A stretch of DNA of 64,000 bases from Arachis hypogaea. Lineage: Eukaryota; Streptophyta; Magnoliopsida; Fabales; Fabaceae. A program made the position numbers and the translations under genes. The stretch spans positions 94,626,693 to 94,690,692 of the forward strand of contig NC_092045.1 of assembly GCF_003086295.3 (NCBI RefSeq), read 5' to 3'. Positions 24,235 through 34,879 of the stretch are shown piece by piece. The notes beneath the pieces were generated by a model that was given only the letters and a program-made list of their open reading frames with translations, did not search any database and had not been told where the DNA came from. Numbering within the stretch: position 1 is the first letter of the stretch; each line of letters opens with the position of its first letter.

Positions 24235-24372
24235 AAACGCCCAGAATGGTATCCATTCTGGCGTTTAACGCCCACTTGGCTACCTCCTTGGGCGTTAAAC
24301 GCCCAGCCAGTTACCCTGACTGGCGTTTAAACGCCAAAAATCCTTCTTTACTGGGCGTTTTGAACACCCAGC
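24235..24372. repeat. GGCGTTTAACGCC palindromes in the leader
   Basis: About five copies in 138 bp, for example CTGGCGTTTAACGCC and GGGCGTTAAACGCCC, with 20-25 bp spacers. Confidence 0.88.
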
Positions 24373-25216
24373 TTTTTCACTGTGATTCCTCTGCTGTATG
24401 TTCTGAATATTCAATTCTCTGTATTATTGACTTGAAAAGACATAATTTTGAATTTTTTTTAATTTTTAATCATTAGAGAGAAAAACAAGAGAATTAAATT
24501 AAACATGAAAAACTAAGATCAAAACAAGGAATGCTTGCAAGAACATTTTGAATGTCAAGATGAACATCAAGAACACTATGAAGATCATGATGAACATCAA
24601 GAACATATTTTTGAAAATTTTTAAGAAAAGAAAGACACGCAAGACACCAAACTTAGAAATTTTCATACTAGAGACACTAACAATTTGAGAATGCACATGA
24701 GAAACAACAAAAGACACAAAACAAGAGAATTTAAAGATCAGACAAAGAAAATCATCAAGAACAACTTGAAGATCAATGAAGAATACAAGAACACACTTTC
24801 GAAAAATGCAAGAGTAAAGACATGCAATTGACACCAAACATAAAAATTGACACTAGACTCAAACAAAAAACACAAAATATATTTTTTTGTTTCATGATTT
24901 TATAAATTTTTTGTATTTTTTCGAAAATTATTTTGAAAAAAAAAATAAGAAACTCAAAATTTTTTATTAGGAATTTCAGGAATCATGCAATGTTAGTCTA
25001 AAGCTTCAGTATAAAAAGATTAGACATGGCTAGCCAAGCTTTAGCAGAGCATTACATACAACAGCCAAATTGATGGGAATAAAAAAGGCTCATGTGATGA
25101 TAAAAGCATCATCTGAAACTCTAGAATTCATTCTTAAAAATTCTGAAGAAAAAAATAAAAAAGAAAAATATCTAATCTAAACAACAAGATAAACCGTCAG
25201 TTGTCTAAACTCGAGC

Positions 25217-25242
25217 AATCCCCGACAACGGTGCCAAAAACT
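25217..25242 (-). promoter_or_regulatory. Primer binding site of the FIDEL-like element
   Basis: Directly inside the 5' LTR the minus strand reads TTTTTGGCACCGTTGTCGGG, close to the TGGCGCCGTTGCCGGGGA type used by many plant gypsy elements (tRNA-Asp type). Confidence 0.7.
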
Positions 25243-26928
25243 TGGTACGCGAAATCGTGATCTCACACACTTTCTTCACAACTCCGCGTAGCTGACCAGC
25301 AAGTGCACTGGGTCGTCCAAGTAATACCTTACATGAGTAAGGGTCGATCCCACGGAGATTGTCGACTTGAAGTAAGCTATGGTCATCTTGTAAATCTCAG
25401 TCAAGTGGATTCAAATGGTTATGAGGTTTTGATGATTAAAAAGAAGAAATAAAACATAAAATAGGATAGAGATACTTATGCAATTCATTGGTGGGAATTT
25501 CAGATAAGCGTTTGGAGATGCTTTGTTCCTTTTGAATCCCTGCTTTCCTACTGCTTTTATCCAGTTATGCGTACTCCTTTCCATGGCAAGCTGTATGTTG
25601 GGGGATCACCGTTGTCAATGGCTACCATCCGTCCTTTCAGTGAAAATGGTCCAGCTACGGGTTATGTAGGGCTAATCATCTGTCGGTACTCACTTGTGTT
25701 GGAATAAGATTCAATGATCCTTTTGTGCACTGTCACTGTGCCCAGCACTCGCGAGTTTGAAGCTCATCACAGTCATCCCATCCCAGATCCTACTCGGAAT
25801 ACCACAGACAAGGTTTAGACTTTTCGGATCTCAAGAATGCTGCTAATTGATTCTAGCTTATACCATGAAGACTCTGATCTCACAGAATGGAAGGCTCTGT
25901 TGTTAGGAGAGGCAACCATGCATCGTGGACCAAGAGGCCAAGAGATATACATTCAAGCTTGTTTTCAGGTAGAACAGAAGTGGTTGTCATGCACGCGTTC
26001 ATAAGTGAGAATGGTGATGAGTGTCACTTGATCATCACATTCATCATGTTGAAGTGCAAATGAATATCTTAGAACAAGAATAAGCTTGAATTGAATAGAA
26101 AACAGTAGTAATTGCATTAATTCATGAGGAACAGCAGAGCTCCACACCTTAATCTATGAGGTGTAGAAACTCCACCGTTGAAAATACATAAGTGATGAAG
26201 GTCCAGGCATGGCCGAATGGCCAGCCCCCTAAGCGTGATCAACAGTGATACAAAGATAGTCTCCAAAATGATCTCAAGATCTCCCCCTTTTTTTTGAAAA
26301 TTCAATAGTAAAAGGTCCTATTTATAATAACTAGTAACCTATGGTTTACAAAGATAAGTAAATGATGCAAAAATTCACTTCCGGGGCCCACTTGGTGTGT
26401 GCTTGGGCTGAGTATTGAAGCTTTCACGTGCATAGGCTGTTCTTGGAGTTAAACGCCAGCTCTGGTGCCAGTTTGGGCGTTTAACTCCAGCTTTTATGCC
26501 AGTTTTGGCGTTTAACGCCAGAAAAGGGTAGAAAGTTGGCGTTAAAACGCCAGTTTGCATTATCAAAACTCGGGCAAAGTATAGACTATTTTATATTGCT
26601 GGAAATCCCAAGTTGTCTAATTTCTAACACAATTGAGAGCGCACCAATAAGACTTTAGTAGCTCCAGAAAATACATTTCGAGTGCAGGGAGGTCAGAATC
26701 CAACAACATCTGCAGTCCTTTTTCAGCCTCTAAATCAGATTTTTGTTCAGATCCCTCAATTTCAGCCAGAAAATATTTGAAATCACACAAAAACACACAA
26801 ACTCATAGTAAAGTCCAGAAATGTAATTTTTGCATAAAAACTAATAATTATATACTAAAAACTAACTAAATCATACTAAAAACTACCTAAAAACAATGCC
26901 AAATAGCGTATAAATTATCCGCTCATCA
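25243..26928 (-). repeat. 5' LTR of the FIDEL-like element
   Basis: Full-length LTR of 1686 bp. On the minus strand it starts TGATGAGCGG and ends GCGTACCA. It is closely related to the solo LTR at 47739-49383. It holds palindromes at 26440-26555 (GGCGTTTAACGCCAG types). The TSD GTCGG follows at 26929. Confidence 0.92.
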
Positions 26929-27161
26929 GTCGGTGTTATCTTTTAGGTACTGTATCAGTGGCTCCTTTAGTCTCCCTTTAAGGTTACCCCTATATTTGTT
27001 GTTTTATCCTGAGCATCCCCGATCTGGACTTCTTCGGTCTCACCTTCAGGTTGTGGACGAAGTTCTTCGCGAACTCGAACTCCCCCGAGTTCAATGGTGT
27101 TGATTTTCTCTCCTCTGAGGTTACCTTTAAGGTTCAGACTTTTGTTGTAATAGCGTCGCAC
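26929..27161 (-). pseudogene. Tat element protease-RT linker
   Basis: The minus-strand frame KSLNLKGNLRGEKINTIELG, then EELRPQPEGETEEVQIGD, then KEPLIQYLKDN leads into the RT that resumes at 15012. It is the linker of the gypsy polyprotein. Confidence 0.6.
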
Positions 27162-27240
27162 AAGCTTTTGGTCTCCTTTTATCGTGGCGATCTCCTTTTA
27201 TCGCAAGCTTTTGGTCTCATCAGTCGGCGTTATCTTTTGC
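27161..27240. repeat. Patchwork of short direct duplications (filler-like DNA)
   Basis: CAAGCTTTTGGTCTC occurs at 27161-27175 and again at 27203-27217. TCTCCTTTTATCG occurs at 27172-27184 and 27191-27203. ATCAGTCGGCGTTATCTTTT at 27218-27237 matches 26926-26945 with one change, and that stretch includes the end of the FIDEL LTR. The block breaks the Tat frame. Confidence 0.8.
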
Positions 27241-27739
27241 ACAGATATGGAGTGGAGACTACTGCGGCGAGCTGATTCAGTGTTGTCCGACCTATTAGGG
27301 CGTTATAAGCTGAGCTCACGTTGACTACGATGTAATCTATATTTAATGTCCTTGACCGAGTTCCTTTTTCAAAGGTTGTATGCAGTGATATGTATCCTTG
27401 TGGTTGAATTGGGGTGTCTCCAAGTCCGAACAAGCTATTCGGATATGCTCTGAGCTCTTTATCTTACAGGCCGAGTTTGTCGAAGGCGGTTTTAAACAAG
27501 ATGTCTGCGGAGCTTCCTTGGTCTACCAGCGTTCGGTGGAGATTAGCATTGGTGAGTATGATGGTAATGACCACGGGATCATCATGCCCCGGGATGATGC
27601 CTGTTGCGTCTTCTTGGGTAAAGGTAATGGTGGGAAGGTCGGGTGACATGTCCCCTTCTCCGACATGATATACTTCTTTAAGATGTCTTTTGTGAGATGA
27701 TTTAGAGATCCCTCCTCCTGTGAATCCTCCATTTATCAT
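27230..27739 (-). pseudogene. Aspartic protease of the Tat element
   Basis: Minus-strand frames give ITFTQEDATGIIPGHDDPVV, then LVDQGSSADILFKTAFDKLG (catalytic box at about 27501-27527), then YISLHTTFEKG, NIDYIVVNVSSAYNALIGRT and LNQLAAVVST. The Asp-x-Gly-Ser-Ser form of the active site and the YNALIGR flap-side motif fit Tat-type retropepsins, which cut the polyprotein. Two frame changes split it near 27440. It follows gag directly and precedes the RT linker. Confidence 0.85.
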
Positions 27740-27779
27740 ATGGACATGTCTCTCAGGGGTGTGAGGTGGACGTTTAACT

Positions 27780-28227
27780 CATCCGACCTCTTCATTGGCT
27801 AAGAACCGATCTAGTCACCCTTTTTGTGCCAACTTCTCTATGACATTCTTTATGTCGAAGCACTCGTTGGTAAAATGTCCATAGATTTGGTGGTATTCAC
27901 AATACTCTATCTGACTTCCTCCTCTTTTGTGTTTTATCGAGCGAGGCGGTGGGATCTTCTCAGTGTTGTATATCTCTCGGTAGACATCCACAAGAGACAC
28001 CTGAAGAGGGGTGTAGTTGTGGTATTTCCTAGGTTTCTCAGTGGGTTGGTCTTCTTTCTTCCTGATTCTTTATCCTTGTCTCGAGGTGGGTAGGAGAATC
28101 CCGCTTTTTCCGCCCTTTCTTGAACCTCGTTTAGAGATGTTGGGTGTTTTTTGGATATTGAGTGGCTAAAAGGTCCTTCTCGCATGCCATTAATGAGACC
28201 TATGATGGATGCTTCTATTGGCAGACT
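27780..28227 (-). pseudogene. C-terminal gag part of the Tat element
   Basis: From the X3 insertion downward the minus strand reads LPIEASIIGLINGMREGPFS, then TSLNEVQERAEK, then after a frame change REIYNTEKIPPP and YCEYHQIYGHFTNECFDIKN. The last segment is the Cys/His cluster typical of Tat gag and probably binds nucleic acid. Frame changes lie near 27990-28000. Confidence 0.82.
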
Positions 28228-29814
28228 TTGTATGTAAAACCCGATTAATTAACGGCTAATTAACCCATAAACAAGAATTTAATCTAGAAAGCCTAAAATG
28301 TGATTTTTATGGCTAAATATGATAGAGGAGATTGAGACAAGAATTTCGGTACCAATTTTATAGAATTCGGACCAAGATTGGACCGAACGGGCCAAACCGG
28401 GCCAATTGGACCCAAAGTGGGCCCTTGGCCCAACATAACTTAACCAAAACCCTAGTTTTCAGCACTCTCTCTCCTCATTTGTTACACACACAAGCTGAAA
28501 TTAGAGAGAAAGGGAGGAAGAACACTCTCTCAAGTTCTCTCCCTTGGTTGATCTTCAAACCACCATAACTTTTGATCTAGAGCTCCGATTGCCGCCCCGT
28601 TTGCGGCCACGCGTTCACCGCGGAGAGCTCTACAAAACCCATACAACCAATCTTGAGGTAAGCCACGTGTTGCTGTTCGAATCTCAGCCCTTATTTTCGA
28701 GTTTCATGGGTGAAATGTTGAGATTTTGGGTTCTTTGATGTTATAGGACCCAACTCTCTTGAAGGAGAAGGTTAATCTTGTCTCCTTGGACCTTGGGTGT
28801 GGTAAGGTTCTCAACCCTAGTGTATTTTGTTGTTTTATGATGCTTGGGTTTTGAGATGTTATATATGGGTATGATGGTTGTGGCTTAGGTTGTGTATGTA
28901 TGGATATTGGAGCTTGATTGGTGATTTTGAAAAGCTTGGAAAGAGTTTGGTGGTGAAAAATCTGTTCTTGGAGGTGTTGAGGCCTCGAGAGCTTGTGGAT
29001 AAGTGGTTTGGAAGTGCTCCGGGTGAGCTTGGGAAAATCGGCTAAGGTATGGTTTCGGTTTCTCGTATCTAATATGTAATGTGGTAGGAAATACTTAGGC
29101 TAGAGGCCCTAAGATAGGCATTGAAATGTTGATGTTGTTGAATGATTGAGATATATGATGTGGTCATATATGTGATGATGATTAATGATGCCTTGATGGT
29201 GTGATGTATGAGAAATATGCATGTTGTGATATATGCTTGATGATTGGTTATGGTTGAATTGTGGGTTAGACCATGTTGATGGTGAGTATGATATTGATTG
29301 TGTACAATGATGATTTATTGGAATTGGTGTTGTTGAGAATTGGCATGAGTAAGAGTATATGATATGTCAATATATTTGAGTTTGAGCCACTTGGGTGAAG
29401 TGGGTTAAAATGATGAGATAGTGATTTTGTAATATGTGGTAAAGTCTCAATGTGTGAGTTGAGGAGGCTTGATGTTGAAATTGATGTATTTTGATTGATT
29501 TCAAAGAAAAGGGATGAAAAAGGCATGTTTTGATTGATTTTGAAAAGAGTTGGAAATGGCTTGTTTGAAAATGGCACTGTGTTTTTTTTTGAAAAATATG
29601 ATTTTTGGGCATACTTTGGTGGGACATAACTTGGAATACGAATCTCTGTTTTGTGCCAAATCTGTTTAGAAATGAAATTGGATCCGGGATGTCCATGCCG
29701 TTCGAAGAACGGGTGAAAAACGATTTAAAATGAGAAAGTTATGTCCGTTGGAAGATTGGGGTTTAAATTGGTGAATTCTGCAGCTTTTAACTTAGAAAAT
29801 TTTTAGCAGAATGA

Positions 29815-30125
29815 CCCCTTGTGCGTGGGCGCACTTGGCGCGTGCGCGCCGTTCTTCCCGAAAATGCCATCCACGCGTGAGCGTGATGTGCGCGGGCGCG
29901 CCGATTGTGCTGCACCCAATGCCCAGCCATTTTCCAGAGAGTTATGCCAGAACTGTGCCAGTGTTGTGCCTGGGGCACGAGAACACTCACGCGTACGCGT
30001 GGTTGGCGCTTACGCGTCGATTGGCAAATGTTTAATCCACGCGTTAGCGTGCATGACGCTTGCGCGTCGATAAGTTTTTGAGGCCGTCCACGCGTGCGCG
30101 TGGAGTGCGCGTGCGCGTGGCCCTG
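29815..30125. repeat. CpG-rich cluster of CGCG palindromes in X3
   Basis: Repeated short palindromes such as ACGCGTACGCGT, CACGCGTGCGCGTGG and GCGCGTGCGCGC give an unusually GC- and CpG-rich island of about 300 bp in AT-rich DNA. Similar motifs occur at 42395-42555. Confidence 0.85.
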
Positions 30126-30378
30126 TTTTCATCCCAAAGTTGATTTTTGAGTTTTAAAAGCCAAATTTCATACTTCTAAGCCTCCGATCTCACCACTTAT
30201 ATCTTAAATCATTATGATATGCCTAGCTATGAGAGAAGAAGCTAGTGGATGTGGTAACTTGCGAGTGAAGCAAGGGAAAATGAATGATCATTGAGGATCA
30301 AGCATGATTATGTGAGATGCGGAGGATGGTGGTGGAAGTGTTGGTTATGCCATTGGCCGAAGGGCCGTAATTGTTTAT

Positions 30379-30530
30379 ATATTGGCTGGTTCTGGATTGA
30401 ACCGTGAGCCGGAATAGCTGTGTATGCTATGAATATTGGCTGGTTCTGGATTGAACCGTGAGCCGGAATAGCTGTGTATGCTATGAATATTGGCTGGTTA
30501 TGGATTTAACCGTGAGCCGGAATGGCTGAT
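30379..30530. repeat. 54-bp tandem repeat, three copies, in X3
   Basis: ATATTGGCTGGTTCTGGATT starts at 30379, 30433 and (diverged) 30487. The first two units are almost identical. Confidence 0.95.
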
Positions 30531-31829
30531 ATGGATGTTGATCCATGGATGAGAATTCATGCATGTTTATGCTGAATTATTGATAATTGTGATTTGCACT
30601 TCCACTATCGGAGATAAGAGTTTCCCTGGGTAGTAGCAGTGACTAGCCACCACGTGCTCCAGGTTGAGACTCGAAGCTCTTTTGACCCTATGTCATAAGT
30701 GTGGCCGGGCACTGTGAAAGACCCGGATGAGCTCGCCCCCGTAAATATTCACCAGTGAGGGTGATGGATATAGATCATGATTATGATCAAGTTTATGACG
30801 AGTATAACTCAAGTTGGGGATGCATGACAGAGGGACAGTCCAACGGTTAGCTACCAGGACTTGTCGGGTTGGCTCTATAACCGACAAGATGATATCATCA
30901 GCCACTAGGGACATGCATTCATCATATGCATACTATATGAATTGTTTGAGATTGCCTATTTGACTGCATATTACTTGCTAATTGTCTAAATGCCTTACTT
31001 GTTCCTAATTGTATATTTCTTGTTTGATATAACTGTGTTTGCTACATTATAACCTGCTGGTGGTTGGGAGGTTTGAAGGAATTGGAAAGGGAAGTATTAG
31101 TTAGACTGAAGAATCTTTAGTCAGATGCCCTTTTATGGTTTAGCTTGTTTATAAGCTTTGATATTATCTGGAGGAAGTTCTAGGATTGCCTTTGGCTTTC
31201 CTCCATTATTATGTATTATATATGTGGAAGCTGTTACCATGCTGGGGACCTCTGGTTCTCACCCATGCGGATTTTGTGGTTTTCAGATGCAGGACGTGAG
31301 GTTTCTCGCTAAGGCATGCTGGAGACTTCTAGATTTGCGAAGATTCCTTGTTCTCGGGGACTATGTTTTGGTTTATATGTTTTGCTTAGATACTTTTATC
31401 TCCATTAAATAATACAAACTGTGATGACTCCTCTTATGGGAGATTTTGGAGAATAGGTTTTATGTATTTGTGTCCCTTTGGGTTTCCTTTGGGGTTTTCC
31501 TTATTTTTATCATATATATATATTGTTATGCTCGGACCGGTTATCTTCGCAGCCGGATCTTGAGTCTTGATATTCCTGTTTTTGACACTCCTTTGTATAT
31601 ATATAATCACGCGTTGGTTATCCTTGTTCGTTACGTTACCGATCGGAGTGTTGCGCTTTCGAGTTGCGATTGGTTTTTGTTTACCCCTTTTTCTACAAAG
31701 GCTCCTAGTTATAATCAATCATTCATACTACTATACGTACTAAATTTTTATTTTAGAGGTCGTAATACCTTGCCATCTCTGAATTATGACTTAAGCATAA
31801 GACTCTGTATGGTAGGGTGTTACATTGTA

Positions 31830-32534
31830 TGTCCAGACATGCCTTGTTGAATCTTTCCATGTAGTTGCGAAGGCTTTCCAGATATTCTTGCTTAATCCCT
31901 AACAGGCTAGAGGCATGCTTGGCTTTGTCTTTCTGGATGGAGAATCTAGCTAGACACTTCTTTGCGAGGTCATCGAAGCTTGCTATTGACCTTGGCGGCA
32001 AACTGTCGAACCACTTTATTGCCATCTTGGTCAGAGTAGTTGGGAAAGCTTGCATCGAATGGTGTTCGAGGCGTCGGTGAGATACATCCTGCTTCTGAAA
32101 TTGCTGAGATGATGGCTTGAATCAGATGTACCATCGTACGGGGTCATGTCAGGAGCTTTGAAGTCTTTTGGGACTTTAACTTTCATGATTTCTTTGGTGA
32201 ATGGATCTTGGTCCTTGTGGAAGCTATCTTCGTGACTGGATCGAGCGGTTTTAGCTTTGAGGTTGGCCTCGAGCTTTGGGAGCTTGTCCTCCAGCTCTCG
32301 GCGCCGTCTTGTTTCTCTCCGGAGGTTTTTCTCAACTTCCCGCTGATGCTCAGTCTCTTTTTCGAGCTGTTTGAGATGATTCTGCTGTTCTCGGAGAGCA
32401 TCTAATATTTCTGTATTTGGGGGTTGCTTGTCCTCCTCATTTTGAGGTGTGTCTTTGGAGGTGACATCAGCATTTTTGTTTGGTGTTCTGTCCACCAAAC
32501 CAGAGTTGTAATCATTATCGTGGTTGTCTGCCAT
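31830..32534 (-). pseudogene. N-terminal gag of the Tat element
   Basis: The minus-strand ATG at 32532-32534 starts MADNHDNDYNSGLVDRTPNK. A charged coiled-coil region follows (REQQNHLKQLEKETEHQREV). Next is VPKDFKAPDMTPYDGTSD, the start of the retrotransposon gag fold. After a frame change near 32050 comes MAIKWFDSLPPRSIASFDDL, then FSIQKDKAKHASSLLGIKQE and SLRNYMERFNKACLDIQ. The W..LP..S..SF..L pattern is the Retrotrans_gag signature. The frame stops at the X3 insertion and resumes at 28227. The PBS lies about 15 bp upstream of the ATG. Confidence 0.9.
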
Positions 32535-32551
32535 GGTGATGAGATGACTTC

Positions 32552-32575
32552 CAGGTTCCCCGGCAACAACGCCAA
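32552..32575 (-). promoter_or_regulatory. Primer binding site of the Tat element
   Basis: Directly inside the 5' LTR the minus strand reads TTGGCGTTGTTGCCGGGGAA, close to the plant gypsy PBS TGGCGCCGTTGCCGGGGA (tRNA-Asp type). Confidence 0.8.
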
Positions 32576-33050
32576 TGTTCCGAGGGTTACTTGAAACTGA
32601 AGGTCGATCTTGGATGAGATTTTTTGATGGGGTCGGAGCTACTGTGTCTGACTTGCTAGATCTGGTGATGCTGCTGATCCTTGATCACCGGAGGGTGGTG
32701 GTACCTGCAAGAGATTCCGATGCTTAAGTTACCACGTGCTTTAGGCAGGTTTTTTGTATAGAATCAGAATGTGTGTTATACCTGGGTGCTCCAGTGTATT
32801 TATAGTAGTGTGGAGTGACCTTTTAAGATAAGTTAGTTATCTTATCTTATCTTTGAGAGAAGTCACCTTATCTTTTTAGGCCAGCCGCCTGTATGGTGGG
32901 CTGCGTCCTTTTGTTTGGGCCTACTTGGGCCTCTACGGCAATTTGGCCGAGCCTCCTTAAGGAGAGGTCGGTGGCGATCCAACTTTAAGAGGTTGGTCGT
33001 TCTTGTCTTCGGTCAACCCGAACCGTATAGCTTCACCCAGGGTATAAACA
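32576..33050 (-). repeat. 5' LTR of the Tat element
   Basis: This 475-bp copy of 7413-7861 begins TGTTTATACC on the minus strand and ends CGGAACA. It has a 25-bp segment near 32970-32995 that is missing in the 3' LTR. Confidence 0.92.
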
Positions 33051-33116
<66 letters not shown>

Positions 33117-34197
33117 TATATATTCAACAAATATCCACAACCTATCCTCATCATCACTTACTATTAATATTATTTATCACATTCATTATTCATTTCAATA
33201 CTCATCATTATAATTCAATATCATTAATCAATCATCAATCATTCTCATCATCATTATTCACAATCATTAATAACCAATCATCATGCATTTCAACCACCCA
33301 CTCAATAATTTCCAACAAGAAGTCACTAAACCTCAACCTTCTATATCATAAAACTTATCTATGGTCATCTAGCCTATGTTTTCACGAAACATTATATATT
33401 ATCTATGAGAAACCAAAATCATACCTTGACCGATTCCTCCCTAAACTCGGAACACCAAAATCTTCTCCACTATAAGCTCCAATTCTTTCAATTCTCAATT
33501 CAATAAGCTCAAACCCGCATCACTTGCTCCACTTCACCAACTTGACTTCAACCAATTACCAATTTTAATCTAATATCACATATATCACTATAATCAACAT
33601 AGAGTTTACTAAATTGTAAATTCACTAAGAAATAGAAGTTTCTTACCCTATCCACGACTTAAATAAACAAAATCCGGTGATTATCCACCACTAAAGTACC
33701 CCTAAACAATCAAAATCACAAAATCTCTCAATTATCAAAACCCAAATCACGAACTGAAAAGGGAAGAACTGGGTGAGAAAACATGATTCCCTTACCAAAT
33801 TGTTTGATGGATTTTTAGAGAATTTCGAGATAAAGGCGTGGTCACTGACGGCTCATCAATGGGAGCTCCGGATTAAAAGTTACATAAAATTGAAACTTGA
33901 ATGAATTTGGGGGTTAGGGTTCGGTGATCTCCCCTCCCATTGAGCGTGCTTCAATGTGAATATGAGGAAGAAGATGCTAATTGTGAGTTTTATATAATGG
34001 GTTCGGTTTGAGTATGATCTAATAAGTCTGGTCTGTTCGGCTCAATTTTGGGCTAAAATCTTTAAATTAGTGTTAAAATTTATATTTTAATTATTTCTTC
34101 CATTCTAAACTATAAAATTTATTTTTTTAATTTTTGAATTTCTTTAAATAATAATTAATTTATTGATTAATTATTTATTAATTTAACAGAATTTACA
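33051..34197. mobile_element. Family X repeat, copy X1, right part
   Basis: Continuation of X1 after the Tat insertion. The phrases GGTCATCTAGCCTATGTTTTC and GAGAAACCAAAATCATACC near 33363-33424 match X2 near 20980-21043. It begins with a (CA)n run and ends AATTTACA near 34197. No coding frame is supported. Confidence 0.72.
33052..33113. repeat. (CA)n microsatellite
   Basis: About 30 CA units at the junction between X1 and the right edge of the Tat element. Confidence 0.95.
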
Positions 34198-34870
34198 CGA
34201 CAGGTTTATTCTTTATGTCATTGAGTGGCTGCTAGGTTTGTTCACCTATTTGGATTTAGAATTATTTGTATGTTTGGTTGTAACACGTAGCAGTTAGACC
34301 CTAATTATGATGAGTTTCATGGTCCTGGTTAGGAGAAGAGGGGAATTGCTAGGTAGGTAGATTAATGAAAGTAGGTGAAGTACTTAAATGGATGGATTAA
34401 AGAGTTCTTTGCTGTGATTGTGTTTGGAGCTGGGTTAAATAGGTTGTGCCTATGTTTGTGTTTGTAATATTTATTTAGTTTTATTTTTATTTTTATCATA
34501 TGTTACGGTTAATTTTAAAATATTTATTTAATACACTATGTTTTAATACTAAGAGTATTTTTTAAAAAGATATATACATAAAAATAGATATAATATGATT
34601 ATAGATATAACATAAATAAATATATTAAATAAAAAGTTAAATCAATATGCCTACTAATGCATTTGTTAAGTTTTGAAAAATGGAGAATAAGTATATATTC
34701 AGTTGGTTGGTGATCACATAGATAATTGAGTAATTGGGTTGCAAATTGATTCCACAATATGCACCTTATTTTTTTTCTCATTTCTAAATAAAAGTGGGAA
34801 TAAAGAGAATAGCTAGTAATATATCATGAAAAATATAAAAAAATTTGCATATGAATAGATAATTGTTACA
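34198..34870. other. Spacer, no gene recognised
   Basis: The stretch 34205-34480 is less AT-rich than its surroundings but gives no convincing frame. The rest is AT-rich. Confidence 0.45.
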
Positions 34871-34879
34871 AAATAAAAT

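Larger units (their letters stand above)
23583..25242. other. 5' untranslated leader of the FIDEL-like element
   Basis: Non-coding, A-rich on the plus strand, with repeated phrases GATTTGAAAAAGAT and GAACATCAAGAACA. It includes another palindrome cluster at 24235-24372 and ends at the PBS next to the LTR. Confidence 0.6.
15013..26928 (-). mobile_element. FIDEL-like Ty3-gypsy element without RT or integrase
   Basis: A minus-strand LTR element is bounded by the perfect TSD GTCGG (15008-15012 and 26929-26933). The 5' LTR (25243-26928) is full length. The 3' LTR (15013-about 15630) has lost its inner kilobase. In order it has the 5' LTR, a PBS-like site, gag, aspartic protease, a palindrome-rich spacer, an accessory ORF and the truncated 3' LTR. 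I found no RT, RNase H or integrase motif anywhere inside. X2 (19387-21944) sits within gag-pro. By its LTR start TGATGAGCGG and its GGCGTTTAACGCC repeats it belongs to the FIDEL-type Athila-related group, which is an inference from memory. Confidence 0.9.
28233..31824. mobile_element. Family X repeat, copy X3 (solo-LTR-like)
   Basis: The 3592-bp element begins TGTAAAACCCG and ends GGTGTTACA. It is flanked by the perfect 5-bp repeat TTGTA at 28228-28232 and 31825-31829. Its right end, read on the minus strand, matches the start of X2 (TGTAACACC, then CTTAAGTC near an AAAGCAGAG phrase), so it is the same family in opposite orientation. It splits the Tat gag frame between Asp-Ile-Gln and Ser-Leu-Pro codons. 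No protein domain is present. It carries a CpG-rich palindromic region and a 54-bp tandem repeat. Confidence 0.88.
7413..33050 (-). mobile_element. Tat-lineage Ty3-gypsy LTR retrotransposon, nested-into
   Basis: Two LTRs (7413-7861 and 32576-33050) bound a minus-strand element. In transcription order it shows the 5' LTR, a PBS, gag, protease, RT, RNase H, a second archaeal-type RNase H, integrase, an opposite-strand accessory ORF and the 3' LTR. Dual RNase H plus extra ORFs is known for the Tat lineage of plant gypsy elements. The flanks CATAC (7408-7412) and CAAAC (33051-33055) are a probable TSD with one mismatch. The LTRs differ by roughly 6% by eye plus a 25-bp indel, so it is not recent. 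Two later insertions (15013-26928 and 28233-31824) account for about 15.5 kb of its length. Confidence 0.9.

Noticed and set aside
32915..33475. 186-residue plus-strand frame
   Set aside because: It is made of LTR, a (CA)n run (poly Thr-His) and AT-rich repeat; low complexity only.
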